Source: UTCHB3 sp002050155
Lineage (GTDB): Bacteria > Bacteroidota > Ignavibacteria > Ignavibacteriales > Ignavibacteriaceae
Direction: 5' to 3'
Length of the DNA stretch: 64,000 bases
NCBI GenBank assembly: GCA_030584105.1
Contig: CP129491.1
Span: 2,356,001-2,420,000, forward strand
A program made the translations under genes and the position numbers. The notes beneath the pieces were generated by a model. The model was not told where the DNA came from and ran no database searches. It saw only the letters and a list, made by a program, of their open reading frames with translations. This document shows, piece by piece, positions 33,316 through 42,115 of this stretch; position 1 is the stretch's first letter, and the number at the start of each line of letters is the position of its first letter.

Positions 33316-34818
33316 CTAAGGCAGATAAAACATCTTATTAGTCAGGTCAAACCCGTTCCGGGTTAATCGATACAAATAAATTCCCGCGGCTAAACCTGTA
33401 GGTCTGAACTCCACTTCATAACTGCCTGCAGGCTGTTGTGAATCAACAAGAGTGGCAATTTCATTCCCCAACACATCAAATATTCTGAGTGAGGTGTAGC
33501 CACCATCCGGCAATTCGTATGATATTTTTGTTGACGGATTAAACGGATTCGGATAATTCTGCAGCAATTTTATTCCTTTCGGAAGGCTGCCGGCAATTTC
33601 TATTGTGTTTGAGTATTCAAAAGTACCGTCGTTATCAATTTGTTTAAGGCGATAAAAAAGTTTAGTGTCTCCGGCGTTATTATCCAAAAATTGGTAATAT
33701 TTGGGTGAGTTGCTCGTATTGTGCCCCTGAACGAAAGCGATTTTCACCCAACTGCCATTTTCAGTTGATCTCTCAATTTCGAATCCGTAGTTGTTAACCT
33801 CGGTTGCGGTTTCCCAGTTAAGCCGAACCCCCGTTTTTGTTCTTACTCCCGTGAAAGAAGTTAATTCAACAGGAAGTGGTGTGTCGAAAGAAAAATCTGC
33901 GAAAACCGGAATATGATCCGCAGAGTAATGGATAGCATTGGCAATTACCTGACCAACAGCCGTGTTTGGCGGGGCGTTGATTGAGTCATTATAATGATTC
34001 CCGTCATTTCCGTATGCAACATACGATCCCGGAGTGTAACTAATTCCTCCTGCATCGATCACTGTTTGGCTCATTAGTATCATATCGAATCTGTCATCCA
34101 TCCCGCCCGTTGATCCGCCTTGAAATGGCCTTGTTCTGGGAGATTGCGTGTGAAAACGGGCATAGATTGCATTATTCCATGTGCCGGAAAGAGAATCCTT
34201 AAGCAGGTCAACAAAATAGCCGGGGGTGCTGTTGTCTAATAGTTTCAGGTACGCTGATTCAGTTGATTTATAAATGTTAAAATCTCCAAGTACAATAAAA
34301 TTAGCACCCGGGTGAAGTTTATTCGTTACTTTCCGCAAACTATCCACTTCTTTCGCTCTTTTACTTTCATTATCTATGCCGGAAGAAGCTTTAAGGTGTA
34401 CAGCAAAAATGATTAAAGTATCCAAAGTTGACTTAGAACAAATAGTGAACTGACTTATATCACGAAGTTCTGTTTTAATAGCACCTGTGTATAGATGTTT
34501 AAATTTAGACGCTTTGAAGAAAATCCCATGGTCTGAATCCGGTCCGTCTATGAAAGTTCCCGCTTCATAATCGGAAGAGATATTCTTCATAACGCTGTCA
34601 CGAAAAGTTTTAAAACCGGTTGTATCATTTAACTCACCGACTACAATAATATCAGGGTCAGCGGATGAAATAACGGTTCTAAGGTAAGGGTTTCGTTCAG
34701 GTCCCGAGGTACCGGGGTAATTGAGGACATTGTAGGTCATAATTCTGGCAGTAATTTGCGGAAATGCACAAAAAGACAAAAGTGCCGCCAGCAGCACAGC
34801 AGTAAGAAAAGACTTCAA
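33316..34818 (-). CDS. Secreted endonuclease/exonuclease/phosphatase-fold protein with T9SS domain
   Basis: 500 residues, most likely from a TTG (34818) preceded by GGAGA. Signal peptide about 1-20. The EEP domain (about 22-300) shows RIMTYNVLNYPG, VGELND, AVHLKA, VLGDFNIYKS, and a C-terminal YSADHIPVFADF with the catalytic His. A fibronectin-like linker (about 310-410) precedes the T9SS sorting domain (NYPNPFNPSTKI). Likely an extracellular nuclease or phosphodiesterase. The 94 bp covering its start is duplicated upstream. Confidence 0.88.
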   Translation of the reverse strand: MKSFLTAVLLAALLSFCAFPQITARIMTYNVLNYPGTSGPERNPYLRTVISSADPDIIVVGELNDTTGFKTFRDSVMKNISSDYEAGTFIDGPDSDHGIFFKASKFKHLYTGAIKTELRDISQFTICSKSTLDTLIIFAVHLKASSGIDNESKRAKEVDSLRKVTNKLHPGANFIVLGDFNIYKSTESAYLKLLDNSTPGYFVDLLKDSLSGTWNNAIYARFHTQSPRTRPFQGGSTGGMDDRFDMILMSQTVIDAGGISYTPGSYVAYGNDGNHYNDSINAPPNTAVGQVIANAIHYSADHIPVFADFSFDTPLPVELTSFTGVRTKTGVRLNWETATEVNNYGFEIERSTENGSWVKIAFVQGHNTSNSPKYYQFLDNNAGDTKLFYRLKQIDNDGTFEYSNTIEIAGSLPKGIKLLQNYPNPFNPSTKISYELPDGGYTSLRIFDVLGNEIATLVDSQQPAGSYEVEFRPTGLAAGIYLYRLTRNGFDLTNKMFYLP

Positions 34819-34987
34819 AAAATCTCCGTTTGTTAAAAAATTCCTAAACCTGTTGCAAACTTAACAAATCTAAGGATTCTCACAATAACAATGCAGTAAG
34901 AAAAGACTTCTAAAAATTTCCGTTTGTTAAAAAATTCCTAAACCTGTTGTAAACTTCACAAATTGAGGGATTCCCACAAGAACAAAA
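34800..34987. repeat. 94-bp tandem duplication of the nuclease gene 5' end
   Basis: 34800-34893 includes the first codons, the start and the GGAGA site of the minus-strand nuclease gene. 34894-34987 is a second, slightly diverged copy in which the start codon has become TAG. The functional ribosome site is the first copy only. Confidence 0.75.
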
Positions 34988-35056
34988 CGGAAAGATTTTA
35001 ACCGGTATTAAAATAGTTGTGTTTTCTACCCAGCGGGTCAGAAAAGATGACTAATA

Positions 35057-35191
35057 CTAAGAGAGGGGCTTTTTAGTTGGGGTGCTGTATTCCGGCTTAA
35101 TACCAAAAGATTTACGGTACGCCTGTTGCTTAGCTGCGTTGCAAAACACCGTTTTTTTACTTTTCTGCTTTACATCAACAGATTTGCTCAA
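35057..35191 (-). CDS. Possible small basic protein, 44 aa
   Basis: A 44-codon frame from TTG 35191, rich in Lys, Ser, Gln (starts SKSVDVKQKSKK, ends TPTKKPLS). No ribosome site that convinces, and no recognised family. It follows another short frame on the same strand (35226-35357). Listed because codon use looks like real protein rather than noise; low certainty. Confidence 0.25.
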   Translation of the reverse strand: MSKSVDVKQKSKKTVFCNAAKQQAYRKSFGIKPEYSTPTKKPLS

Positions 35192-35225
35192 TCCCACTTA
35201 AAATTAAATGGGAAAAAGTTTTAGA

Positions 35226-35357
35226 CTATTTCACCTTTTTTGCTTCAGATTTGCCGGTTTCTTTTCTTTGTTTATACGACTCAAAGATTTTAACGGCGAT
35301 GATGATTCCTGCGGTGATTAAAGTTTTCTTTAAAAAGACTTTTGTTGATTCTTTCAT
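35226..35357 (-). CDS. Possible small membrane-associated protein, 43 aa
   Basis: 43 codons from ATG 35357: a short basic N-terminus, one hydrophobic stretch (TLITAGIIIAV), then a Lys/Glu-rich tail. This is the usual plan of single-pass small membrane proteins. Weak upstream GAAAG. No family recognised. Confidence 0.3.
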   Translation of the reverse strand: MKESTKVFLKKTLITAGIIIAVKIFESYKQRKETGKSEAKKVK

Positions 35358-35441
35358 GACGCGCTTTCAAAATTTATGATGAGAAACTATTGTTCCGGAT
35401 GTGTAACCGCTTAAACTTTCCAATTTACAGATGAAATATAC

Positions 35442-35565
35442 TCACAAGTGAAAAAACTTTCATCTTTTGGCGGTAAAACTGATGAAATGAGACTGTTTAA
35501 ACTACCGGTGAAAAACAATCACAAGTGAAAAAACTTTCATCTTTTGGCGGTAAAACTGATGAAAT
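35442..35565. repeat. Exact 47-bp direct repeat, 77-bp period
   Basis: 35442-35488 and 35519-35565 are identical over 47 bp (TCACAAGTGAAAAAACTTTC at the left end, GATGAAAT at the right). The 30 bp between them contains a related GGTGAAA word. No coding content. Confidence 0.85.
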
Positions 35566-35785
35566 TTCATACTATTGGTGAAATATGCACATTTTTAATT
35601 GTACATTCTTTGGGATGGGGAATAGGGATAAACGGGAGCGTAAGAAATTTTGTGTAATTGGTTTAATGTCCAGGATGGGAGAGGGTTTCATCCCCACCCC
35701 CCGAGGGGATAGGGATGGAGGCGAAAAAATGCCCTGTTTTCTCTCCCTGCTTTTGAACATTTTATTAATTATTTTGGAGACTTTT

Positions 35786-35974
35786 ATGAAACTTACACAA
35801 GAAGTAATTGACCAATTTCAATAAGATTTTGCTAATGTCAAAACCTATAACGACTTGATGGGTAAGAATGGCGTGATCAAGAACCTGTTGAAACATGCTC
35901 TCGAGACAATGTCAGAAGCAGAACAAAATAAGTTGCGTTTTATTGAGAGACTATTCAGAGTTTTGATTGATTGA
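35786..35974 (+). pseudogene. N-terminal remnant of an IS256-family (Mutator-type) transposase
   Basis: From ATG 35786 the frame reads KLTQEVIDQFQ, a TAA stop, then in the same frame DFANVKTYNDLMGKNGVIKNLLKH and LETMSEAEQ. IS256 transposases begin with just this DLMGKxGxIKxLxKxxLExMLxAE pattern. Only about 60 of the usual 400 codons remain, with an internal stop at codon 12 and no DDE core. Terminal inverted repeats could not be identified. Confidence 0.7.
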
Positions 35975-36033
35975 AAATAACGGTTCTTAAATTGTTAATT
36001 TCAAGTGTTGGGTTTCAATTTTTTGGTTAGTTT

Positions 36034-37543
36034 TTACTTCAAATATAGCATTTTCCTTGTCCGTGAGTGTTTGTCCGTCTCTAAGCGGTAGAAATAGACC
36101 CCCGAGGACTCTTCCCTTGGGTTGAAAGTTATAGTGTACTCCCTGCCCCCCTCAGCAGTACCTTCGAACAGTGTTGCCACCAAGGCACCTGCTGAGCTGT
36201 AAACGGTCAGTTTTACCGGTGAGGTCTCGTTCACTGTAAATGGTATCTTCGTCCCCGTGTTATCTCCTGATATACCTCCTGTGCCATCCCCGGAAACACC
36301 ACCACCAAACGGGTTAGGGTAGTTCTCCCCCAGAGTAAACCCCTCAGGCACGCCGGCAACGGTTATTTCCGCTTCCACCCATGCCCGGTCTTATCCTCTG
36401 AACCTCAAAACCGTTGTTATCCTTCTCGGTTGCTGTCTTCCAGTTTATGCGAACACTCCCGCCGGTGTACACTGCCGTGAACTCAACAAGTTCAACCGGA
36501 AGCGGAAGGTCTTCCGAGAGCAAAAGGGTACCCTTATCCCCCGCGAAAATTGCAGTAGTGCCGTTTAATATCGTAAGCGCACGGATAGTACTCTCACTTA
36601 TCTCTTCAGCACGGCTCCAACTTTCACCTCCGTCTGCCGTAAGGATGATGCCCCCACTTCCCCCGGCTGCAATTCCATGCTCTGAGTCGTAAAACTTAAC
36701 CGTATAGAGGGTTGAACCGGTGTTGGATGTCCTTTGGCTCCAACTTGTCCCTCCGTTCGTGGTTTTGTAAATCACTCCGTCTTTACCTACTACTACTCCA
36801 ACCTGATTTGAGGTAAATGCCGCTGCGTAAAAAGTCTTCCCTGTCAGCCCTGATGACACATCCGACCAGCTAGCCCCGTTGTTCGTAGTTTTTATCACCT
36901 TACCCACTCCGCAGATATATGCTGTTGAAGAGCCCGGGATAACACCAATTCCGTAATAGCTCCCTGCAGGAAGTGTCCCCGGGGTACTCCAGTTCGTGCC
37001 GCCGTCTGTTGTGTAGCGTACCACACCTTGGGTTCCGCAGAAATATCCGTTCTGCTCAGTTGCGAATTGCATCATTTCTTGGTCATTAGCGTCGAGAATT
37101 GCATTGTTGTTATTATTGACAAAATCTGTCAAAGATTGTAAAGGAATGCCGAATGACCCAAGTTCTAACCAATTACGAAACAATGGCCCAATCTGTCGGT
37201 TAGTTTCTTTTGGCTCAGTGCTGTTTTTTAAAATTTGGTTAAGCCCCATTTCTCGAAGTCTATCACAAATTCTTGAAACTGTTGCCGGATTCCTGGATAA
37301 TGAAGTAGGATCTCGTTTCAAATAGGCAATATAGCTATCTTTGACTGGAAATAAGTCTAATTCAAAAAGAGCATTAAGTAACGCTATATTATCAGTACTA
37401 TTAAAGGCAGCTTCAACTTTCTCCCAAACAGTTGGGTCAATCTCTCGTTTACTTTCAGGAATAGTAGGATAAACTGAAAACAACTTATCAAGATAATCTT
37501 TTTGGCTTGCAAACTCAATACTTAATTGTGTCCAAAAGTTCAT
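36034..37543 (-). pseudogene. Chimeric, frameshifted gene: unknown cytoplasmic N-terminus fused to YCF48/T9SS protein
   Basis: From ATG 37543 the first 158 or so residues have no signal peptide and are helical and A+T rich. From about residue 160 (YFCGTQGVVRYTTDGGTNW) the frame becomes a YCF48-like propeller to about 375. The T9SS sorting domain (GENYPNPFGG... to KMLYLK) continues in another frame from 36378 to 36034, so a one-base shift near 36372-36380 splits the gene. The N-terminal part (IGPLFRNWLELG, AILDANDQEMMQFA) has a restriction-endonuclease-like flavour but is not firmly recognised. A secretion-type protein without a signal peptide cannot be exported, so this looks like a dead fusion. 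Confidence 0.75.
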
Positions 37544-37722
37544 ATTAATTAAAAAAATATTTGACTTTTAAAATACTCAATATTTTTAAGAAACTCAAAT
37601 CTTGCTTGTTTATTAAACAATTGCTTAACGAAGATAATATATACTTCCGAAGTGTTCAAGAGAATCAGATTTCAAAAACTCGATTACACAAAACTTCATA
37701 CACTCCACAAACTTTATAAATT

Positions 37723-39309
37723 TTACTTCAACAGCACCATTTTTTTTGTCATTTTAAAGTTTGTGCAGGTAATTTCGTAAAAATAAATCCCGCTTGGAAG
37801 CTCCGCGGCAATAAATTTCACTTCGTGAAACCCCGCCGGAATTTCACCATCAAGAAGTGTTGCAACTTTTTGACCGATTGAGTTATATACATTTAATTTA
37901 ACCATTTCATCCTTCGGAATTGAAAAACGAATTTTCGTGCCCGGGTTAAACGGATTCGGATAATTTTGCTCCAATGCAAAACCGGAAGGGATGTTTTCCG
38001 CACCTGAGTGGGATTCAGTTTCTTCAGCCTGACCGGTAACCGCATCTCTCCCGGCAAAATACATCTGCCTTGGTTGCGTGGTTTGAGAAAAATCGGCAAA
38101 CCAGACTGCATTAATGCTTCCTCCGGTACCAACCGAATAACTCGGGAACGCCACTTCGGCATTCCCCATTTCTGAGACAAACTCTAAGGTGTCCGACTGA
38201 ACACTTCCTTTATTTTCAAAATAAGTTGCAACAAGATCCGCCCTCGGGTTCCCGCTCGAGAAATCAAAATCCCGTTCATCTTTCCAGAACGCCCAGAACC
38301 TGTCGTTCCTGTAATCATATTCCGAGTTGCAAAGGTGTGAACGGACATTCTCAGGCGAAATTTTTCTAAAGCCTGCGCCCCATGTATTACCTGCGTCAGA
38401 ACTGTATCCAAAATAAACAGAAGCACATAACCCTCCGGCACAGTCACTTGAATATTGATGGTATATCAGGTAAAAACCGCCATGCTTATCCACCACAACC
38501 TGAGGATCACTTTGCATCAAAGGTGCAGGGGTAACATCGCGTGCTTCCGCCCAATTTTCTCCGCCATCGGTTGAAACCGCAATATACACATCCCATTTCC
38601 TTTGGGTTGAAACGCTATCTCGCCACGCAAAGACCAAAGTATCAGAATTGGTGCCGGTGAAATCGCCATGCGGAAAAGACGAATGTTGCCCGTCGTTGTT
38701 GCTAAGCATCCGTTGATCCGACCAACTAACCCCCGAATCGGTTGAGCGAGCGTAGAAAATTTCCTGAACCGAACCTTGTTCAATTTTCCCGTCACTCCAG
38801 GCTATATGCACTCTGCCCTTTCTGTCAGCCGTGATAAACTGATAACCCAACGAGCGCTCCACATATTTGGAAACTCTCACGGTGTCACTCCAGGTGTTGG
38901 AAATGGGGTCAAATACTGCTGAAAAAACAGCTTTAGGGCTTCCTGCAGACCATGAGATGATCACCTTACCTGAAGGAAGATTAACCGCTCCAAGTGATCC
39001 GGCAGAAACGACTGTTTTTGACATTGGCGGAATCAATTCTGCCGCGGGTGCATTCCAAGTCTGACCGTTATCCGTAGAGCCGATATAATACCACCTGTAT
39101 TGCCCTGCCGGAAAGGGATACTGCTCGCTATAAAAAACCAAAATTCTTCCGTTTTCAAGTGTAATTATATAATCCGGCACCCCGCCGCCGGCAGAGGCAT
39201 TGTTTTGGGAAAGGGGAACTGCACTTGCATTGCCCCAGGCATGGTAAGTCCCATGAGATTGTGTGAAAATTTGGACTGATAAAACGGCGATTAAAAACAG
39301 AAAGCGCAT
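37723..39309 (-). CDS. Secreted BNR-repeat (sialidase-like) propeller with T9SS domain
   Basis: 528 residues. Signal peptide (1-16). Several Asp-box-like repeats (STDNGQTWN, STDSGVSWSD, STDGGENWA, SSDAGNTWGA) define a six-bladed sialidase-type fold. The sorting domain NYPNPFNPGTKI...KKMVLLK ends the protein. The sialidase catalytic Arg triad cannot be confirmed by eye, so enzymatic activity is uncertain. Probably surface-displayed. Neighbouring T9SS genes suggest an accessory exoprotein region. Confidence 0.85.
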   Translation of the reverse strand: MRFLFLIAVLSVQIFTQSHGTYHAWGNASAVPLSQNNASAGGGVPDYIITLENGRILVFYSEQYPFPAGQYRWYYIGSTDNGQTWNAPAAELIPPMSKTVVSAGSLGAVNLPSGKVIISWSAGSPKAVFSAVFDPISNTWSDTVRVSKYVERSLGYQFITADRKGRVHIAWSDGKIEQGSVQEIFYARSTDSGVSWSDQRMLSNNDGQHSSFPHGDFTGTNSDTLVFAWRDSVSTQRKWDVYIAVSTDGGENWAEARDVTPAPLMQSDPQVVVDKHGGFYLIYHQYSSDCAGGLCASVYFGYSSDAGNTWGAGFRKISPENVRSHLCNSEYDYRNDRFWAFWKDERDFDFSSGNPRADLVATYFENKGSVQSDTLEFVSEMGNAEVAFPSYSVGTGGSINAVWFADFSQTTQPRQMYFAGRDAVTGQAEETESHSGAENIPSGFALEQNYPNPFNPGTKIRFSIPKDEMVKLNVYNSIGQKVATLLDGEIPAGFHEVKFIAAELPSGIYFYEITCTNFKMTKKMVLLK

Positions 39310-39918
39310 TTATTTTCTCTCCAACGGGAAAATATTAATGATTAAATGAAATATTAATTAAATTATTCGGCTATAAGACAAATTCTGAATTTAAAATGGT
39401 TTAATTTGAAGGTGAAAAAAATATTGCGGTGAAAAAAGTATCCTTCAAATTACGAGGCAGAAAAAAATTACACGGATTCCCGTAATCAACACCCTCCGCT
39501 CAACCCACCCCCAATCGTGCAAAGGTTCCTCCCGTATAACACCCCGCTTAAAAATACTTTATCAATACTCTCCATTTTTACGCTTAATTTTTAACCCTTC
39601 TTTCTCGATTAATCATGATACACCTTATGCTTAGTTAAAACGGGCACTTTCGGCTGAAGTGTTTCCCCACAGCACAACCTCAAGCCTAATTTATAACCCG
39701 ACAAAATTCAAGGTTAAGCCTCTCTCCGGGCAAATATATCAGCACCCCAACCCTACTCCTAAATCTACCCCTATATGTTGCCCACAAGAGAGCTTCTGTC
39801 AAAGTGAACTTCCCCCGCCACTTCCCAAAAGTAAGAAATAAAAAAAGAGAGATTCTATAAATTGACAATTTCACAACAATTTATGGTTGAAAACGGCTGA
39901 TAAAGGGGATAAAATTTT
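39310..39918. other. Gene-free spacer before the oxidoreductase operon
   Basis: About 600 bp with no supportable gene. C-rich and T-rich stretches alternate; short frames in it lack ribosome sites and protein-like composition. The right end carries a sigma54-like element, listed separately. Confidence 0.5.
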
Positions 39919-39934
39919 TGGCACAGTAGTTGAA
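39919..39934 (+). promoter_or_regulatory. Candidate sigma54 -24/-12 promoter of the 2-oxoacid:ferredoxin oxidoreductase operon
   Basis: TGGCACA-GTAG-TTGAA: the -24 box TGGCAC and the 4-nt spacer match consensus, and the -12 box has TTGAA, as in the NifX-like promoter candidate. The transcript would start near 39945, 31 nt before the ferredoxin start. No TTGCA-N4-TGCAA site is seen upstream, so another activator would be needed. Confidence 0.45.
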
Positions 39935-39975
39935 GGGAAAGGGCATACAGGAATTAAACGGAAAGATCATTCAAA

Positions 39976-40203
39976 ATGGCAATTAAAGGTACAGTCGTAA
40001 TTGATACAGAGCTTTGTAAAGGCTGCGAGCTTTGTATTGTTGCTTGCCCTCAGAAAAGCCTGATCCTCTCGGAAAAGTTAAATCTAAAAGGTTATCGCGT
40101 GGCAGAATTGTATTTGGATAACTGCACAGGTTGCATCAATTGCGCATTGGTGTGCCCGGATAGCGCAATAGCCGTTTACCGTGAAAAGAAAGTAAAGGCT
40201 TAA
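39976..40203 (+). CDS. 2-oxoacid:ferredoxin oxidoreductase, delta (ferredoxin) subunit
   Basis: 75 residues with two complete 4Fe-4S motifs: C14-C17-C20-C24P and C50-C53-C56-C60P. It is the separate ferredoxin-like subunit of KorDABC/VorDABC complexes and passes electrons from the thiamine centre to ferredoxin. 12 nt before the alpha subunit. The four-gene order delta-alpha-beta-gamma fits the 2-oxoglutarate or branched-chain 2-oxoacid enzymes more than the fused pyruvate type. Confidence 0.93.
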   Translation: MAIKGTVVIDTELCKGCELCIVACPQKSLILSEKLNLKGYRVAELYLDNCTGCINCALVCPDSAIAVYREKKVKA

Positions 40204-40215
40204 AAGGAGGGAAAT

Positions 40216-41286
40216 ATGGAAAAACAAGAGTTAAAAGGTAAAGAAGTCCGTCTGATGAAAGGCAACGAAGCGATGGCAGAAGCCGCAATCAGAGCCGGGC
40301 TTGATGCATATTTCGGATACCCGATCACCCCGCAGTCGGAAGTGATGGAGTATCTGACTGAGCAAATCCCACTGAGGCGAGGTTTGGTTCTTCAGGCAGA
40401 AAGTGAAGTGGCGTCAATCAACATGGTTTACGGCGCCGCCGGAGCCGGTGCACGGGTTATGACCTCATCTTCAAGCCCCGGTATCAGTCTGATGCAAGAG
40501 GGAATTTCATACATCGCAAGCGCTCAGCTTCCGTGTCTCATTGTTAATGTTATGCGCGGAGGTCCGGGGCTTGGCACAATTCAACCATCTCAGGGGGATT
40601 ACTTCCAGGCGGTAAAAGGCGGCGGTCATGGCGACTATAAGTTGTTTGTTCTTGCCCCTTCATCAGTACAGGAAATGGTGGATTTCGTTTTCGATGCCTT
40701 CAAAATGGCGGAAAAATACAGAAACCCTGCAATGATCCTCGCAGATGGTGCACTCGGGCAGATGATGGAAAAAGTTGAACTGCCGGCAGAAGGTACACTT
40801 CCGCATGTTATCCCCGATTGGGCAACCACGGGAATGAAACCGGGCAGACAGCAGAACATCATCACTTCGCTGTTCATTCAACCGGAAAAAATGGAAGGCA
40901 TTAACCACGAACTTCAAAGCAAATACGCCGCTATGCAGAAAGAAGTGCGCTCGGAATCGATTGATACCGAAGGCGCAGATATTGTGCTTGTAGCTTTTGG
41001 GTTGGTTGCCAGAATCTGTATGAAAGCGGCAGAATTAGCAGCTGAAAAAGGGATAAAAGTCGGCGTTATTCGCCCGATTACACTCTTCCCATTCCCATCT
41101 GATGTTTTAGTTTCCACCGCAGAGAAAGTTAAAAAATTCTTAGTGGTTGAAATGAACGCGGGTCAGATGGTTGAAGATGTCCGCCTGGCGATAAACGGCG
41201 CAGCTGATGTACAGTTCTACGGCAGGATGGGCGGAATGATACCCACGCCGGAAGAGATTCTTGAAAAGATCGAAAAAATGAAATAA
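40216..41286 (+). CDS. 2-oxoacid:ferredoxin oxidoreductase, alpha subunit (KorA/VorB-like)
   Basis: 356 residues. Opens with LMKGNEAMAEAAIRAGLDAYFGYPITPQSEVMEYL, the pyrimidine-binding domain typical of KorA/VorB. MTSSSSPGISLMQEGISY and MRGGPGLGTIQPSQGDYFQ follow. The C-terminal transketolase-like domain includes VIRPITLFPFP. AAAGGAGGG lies just before the ATG. Substrate is unresolved between 2-oxoglutarate and 3-methyl-2-oxobutanoate; the length and start look VorB-like. Confidence 0.93.
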   Translation: MEKQELKGKEVRLMKGNEAMAEAAIRAGLDAYFGYPITPQSEVMEYLTEQIPLRRGLVLQAESEVASINMVYGAAGAGARVMTSSSSPGISLMQEGISYIASAQLPCLIVNVMRGGPGLGTIQPSQGDYFQAVKGGGHGDYKLFVLAPSSVQEMVDFVFDAFKMAEKYRNPAMILADGALGQMMEKVELPAEGTLPHVIPDWATTGMKPGRQQNIITSLFIQPEKMEGINHELQSKYAAMQKEVRSESIDTEGADIVLVAFGLVARICMKAAELAAEKGIKVGVIRPITLFPFPSDVLVSTAEKVKKFLVVEMNAGQMVEDVRLAINGAADVQFYGRMGGMIPTPEEILEKIEKMK

Positions 41287-41298
41287 CGGGAGATTGAA

Positions 41299-42102
41299 AT
41301 GATAGAAGAACATTTAATTAAACCGGAATTTTTGGTTTACGACAACGAACCCGTTACTATGACTCAAACGCCCCTGCACTATTGCCCGGGGTGTACGCAC
41401 GGTGTTGTCCATAAAGTTATAATGGAAGTGGTGCGCGATCTTGGCATTCAGGAAGAGACAATCGGCGTAGCCCCTGTGGGTTGCTCGGTTTTTGCTTACC
41501 ACTATATGAATGTTGATATGCAGGAAGCCGCCCACGGAAGGGCAAGCGCTGTTGCCACAGGAATCAAACGGGTACGCCCCGATAAATTCGTCTTCTCATA
41601 CCAGGGTGATGGTGACCTGGCGGCAATCGGAACCGCCGAAACTATTCACACTGTAAACAGAGGCGAGAACATAATGGTTGTGTTCATTAACAATGCAATC
41701 TACGGTATGACCGGTGGTCAGATGGCTCCTACAACGCTTTTGGGCATGAAAACCGCCACTTCACCCTACGGAAGAGATGCTGCGGTTATGGGAAGCCCGA
41801 TTAAAATAACGGAACTTATCGCAAACCTGCCGGGCGCATATTTCGTAACCCGCCAGGCAGCGCATACACCAAACGCAGTTCGCCGGTTGGCAAAAGCGAT
41901 TAAAAACGGGTTTGAATTTCAAAAATTGAACCGCGGAACCAGCTTTATAGAAGTGGTGTCAAACTGCCCATCGGGCTGGAAGATGACCCCCGTTCAGGCG
42001 AACGAATGGATGGAAGCGAACATGTTCCCCGTGTTCCCGCTTGGTGATATTAAAGTGCCCGATCCAAAAACAGGTGACCCTGTTTTGGTGAAGAAAAATT
42101 AA
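41299..42102 (+). CDS. 2-oxoacid:ferredoxin oxidoreductase, beta subunit (thiamine diphosphate)
   Basis: 267 residues. HYCPGCTHGVVHK at the N-terminus and the ThDP/Mg motif QGDGDLAAIG...INNAIYGMTGGQM are intact. VSNCPSGWKM lies near the end. It holds the thiamine diphosphate and proximal cluster of the complex. 12 nt after the alpha gene and 13 nt before gamma. Confidence 0.94.
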   Translation: MIEEHLIKPEFLVYDNEPVTMTQTPLHYCPGCTHGVVHKVIMEVVRDLGIQEETIGVAPVGCSVFAYHYMNVDMQEAAHGRASAVATGIKRVRPDKFVFSYQGDGDLAAIGTAETIHTVNRGENIMVVFINNAIYGMTGGQMAPTTLLGMKTATSPYGRDAAVMGSPIKITELIANLPGAYFVTRQAAHTPNAVRRLAKAIKNGFEFQKLNRGTSFIEVVSNCPSGWKMTPVQANEWMEANMFPVFPLGDIKVPDPKTGDPVLVKKN

Positions 42103-42115
42103 ACAGGACCGAGAT

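Noticed and set aside
35585..35824. 79-codon plus-strand frame before the transposase remnant
   Set aside because: Only its last 13 codons are meaningful (the IS256 start). The upstream part is G-rich noncoding sequence without homology-like features.
39659..39841. 60-codon frame in the spacer before the oxidoreductase operon
   Set aside because: Pro/Ser-rich translation of C-rich DNA, no ribosome site, and a similar-length frame exists on the opposite strand.
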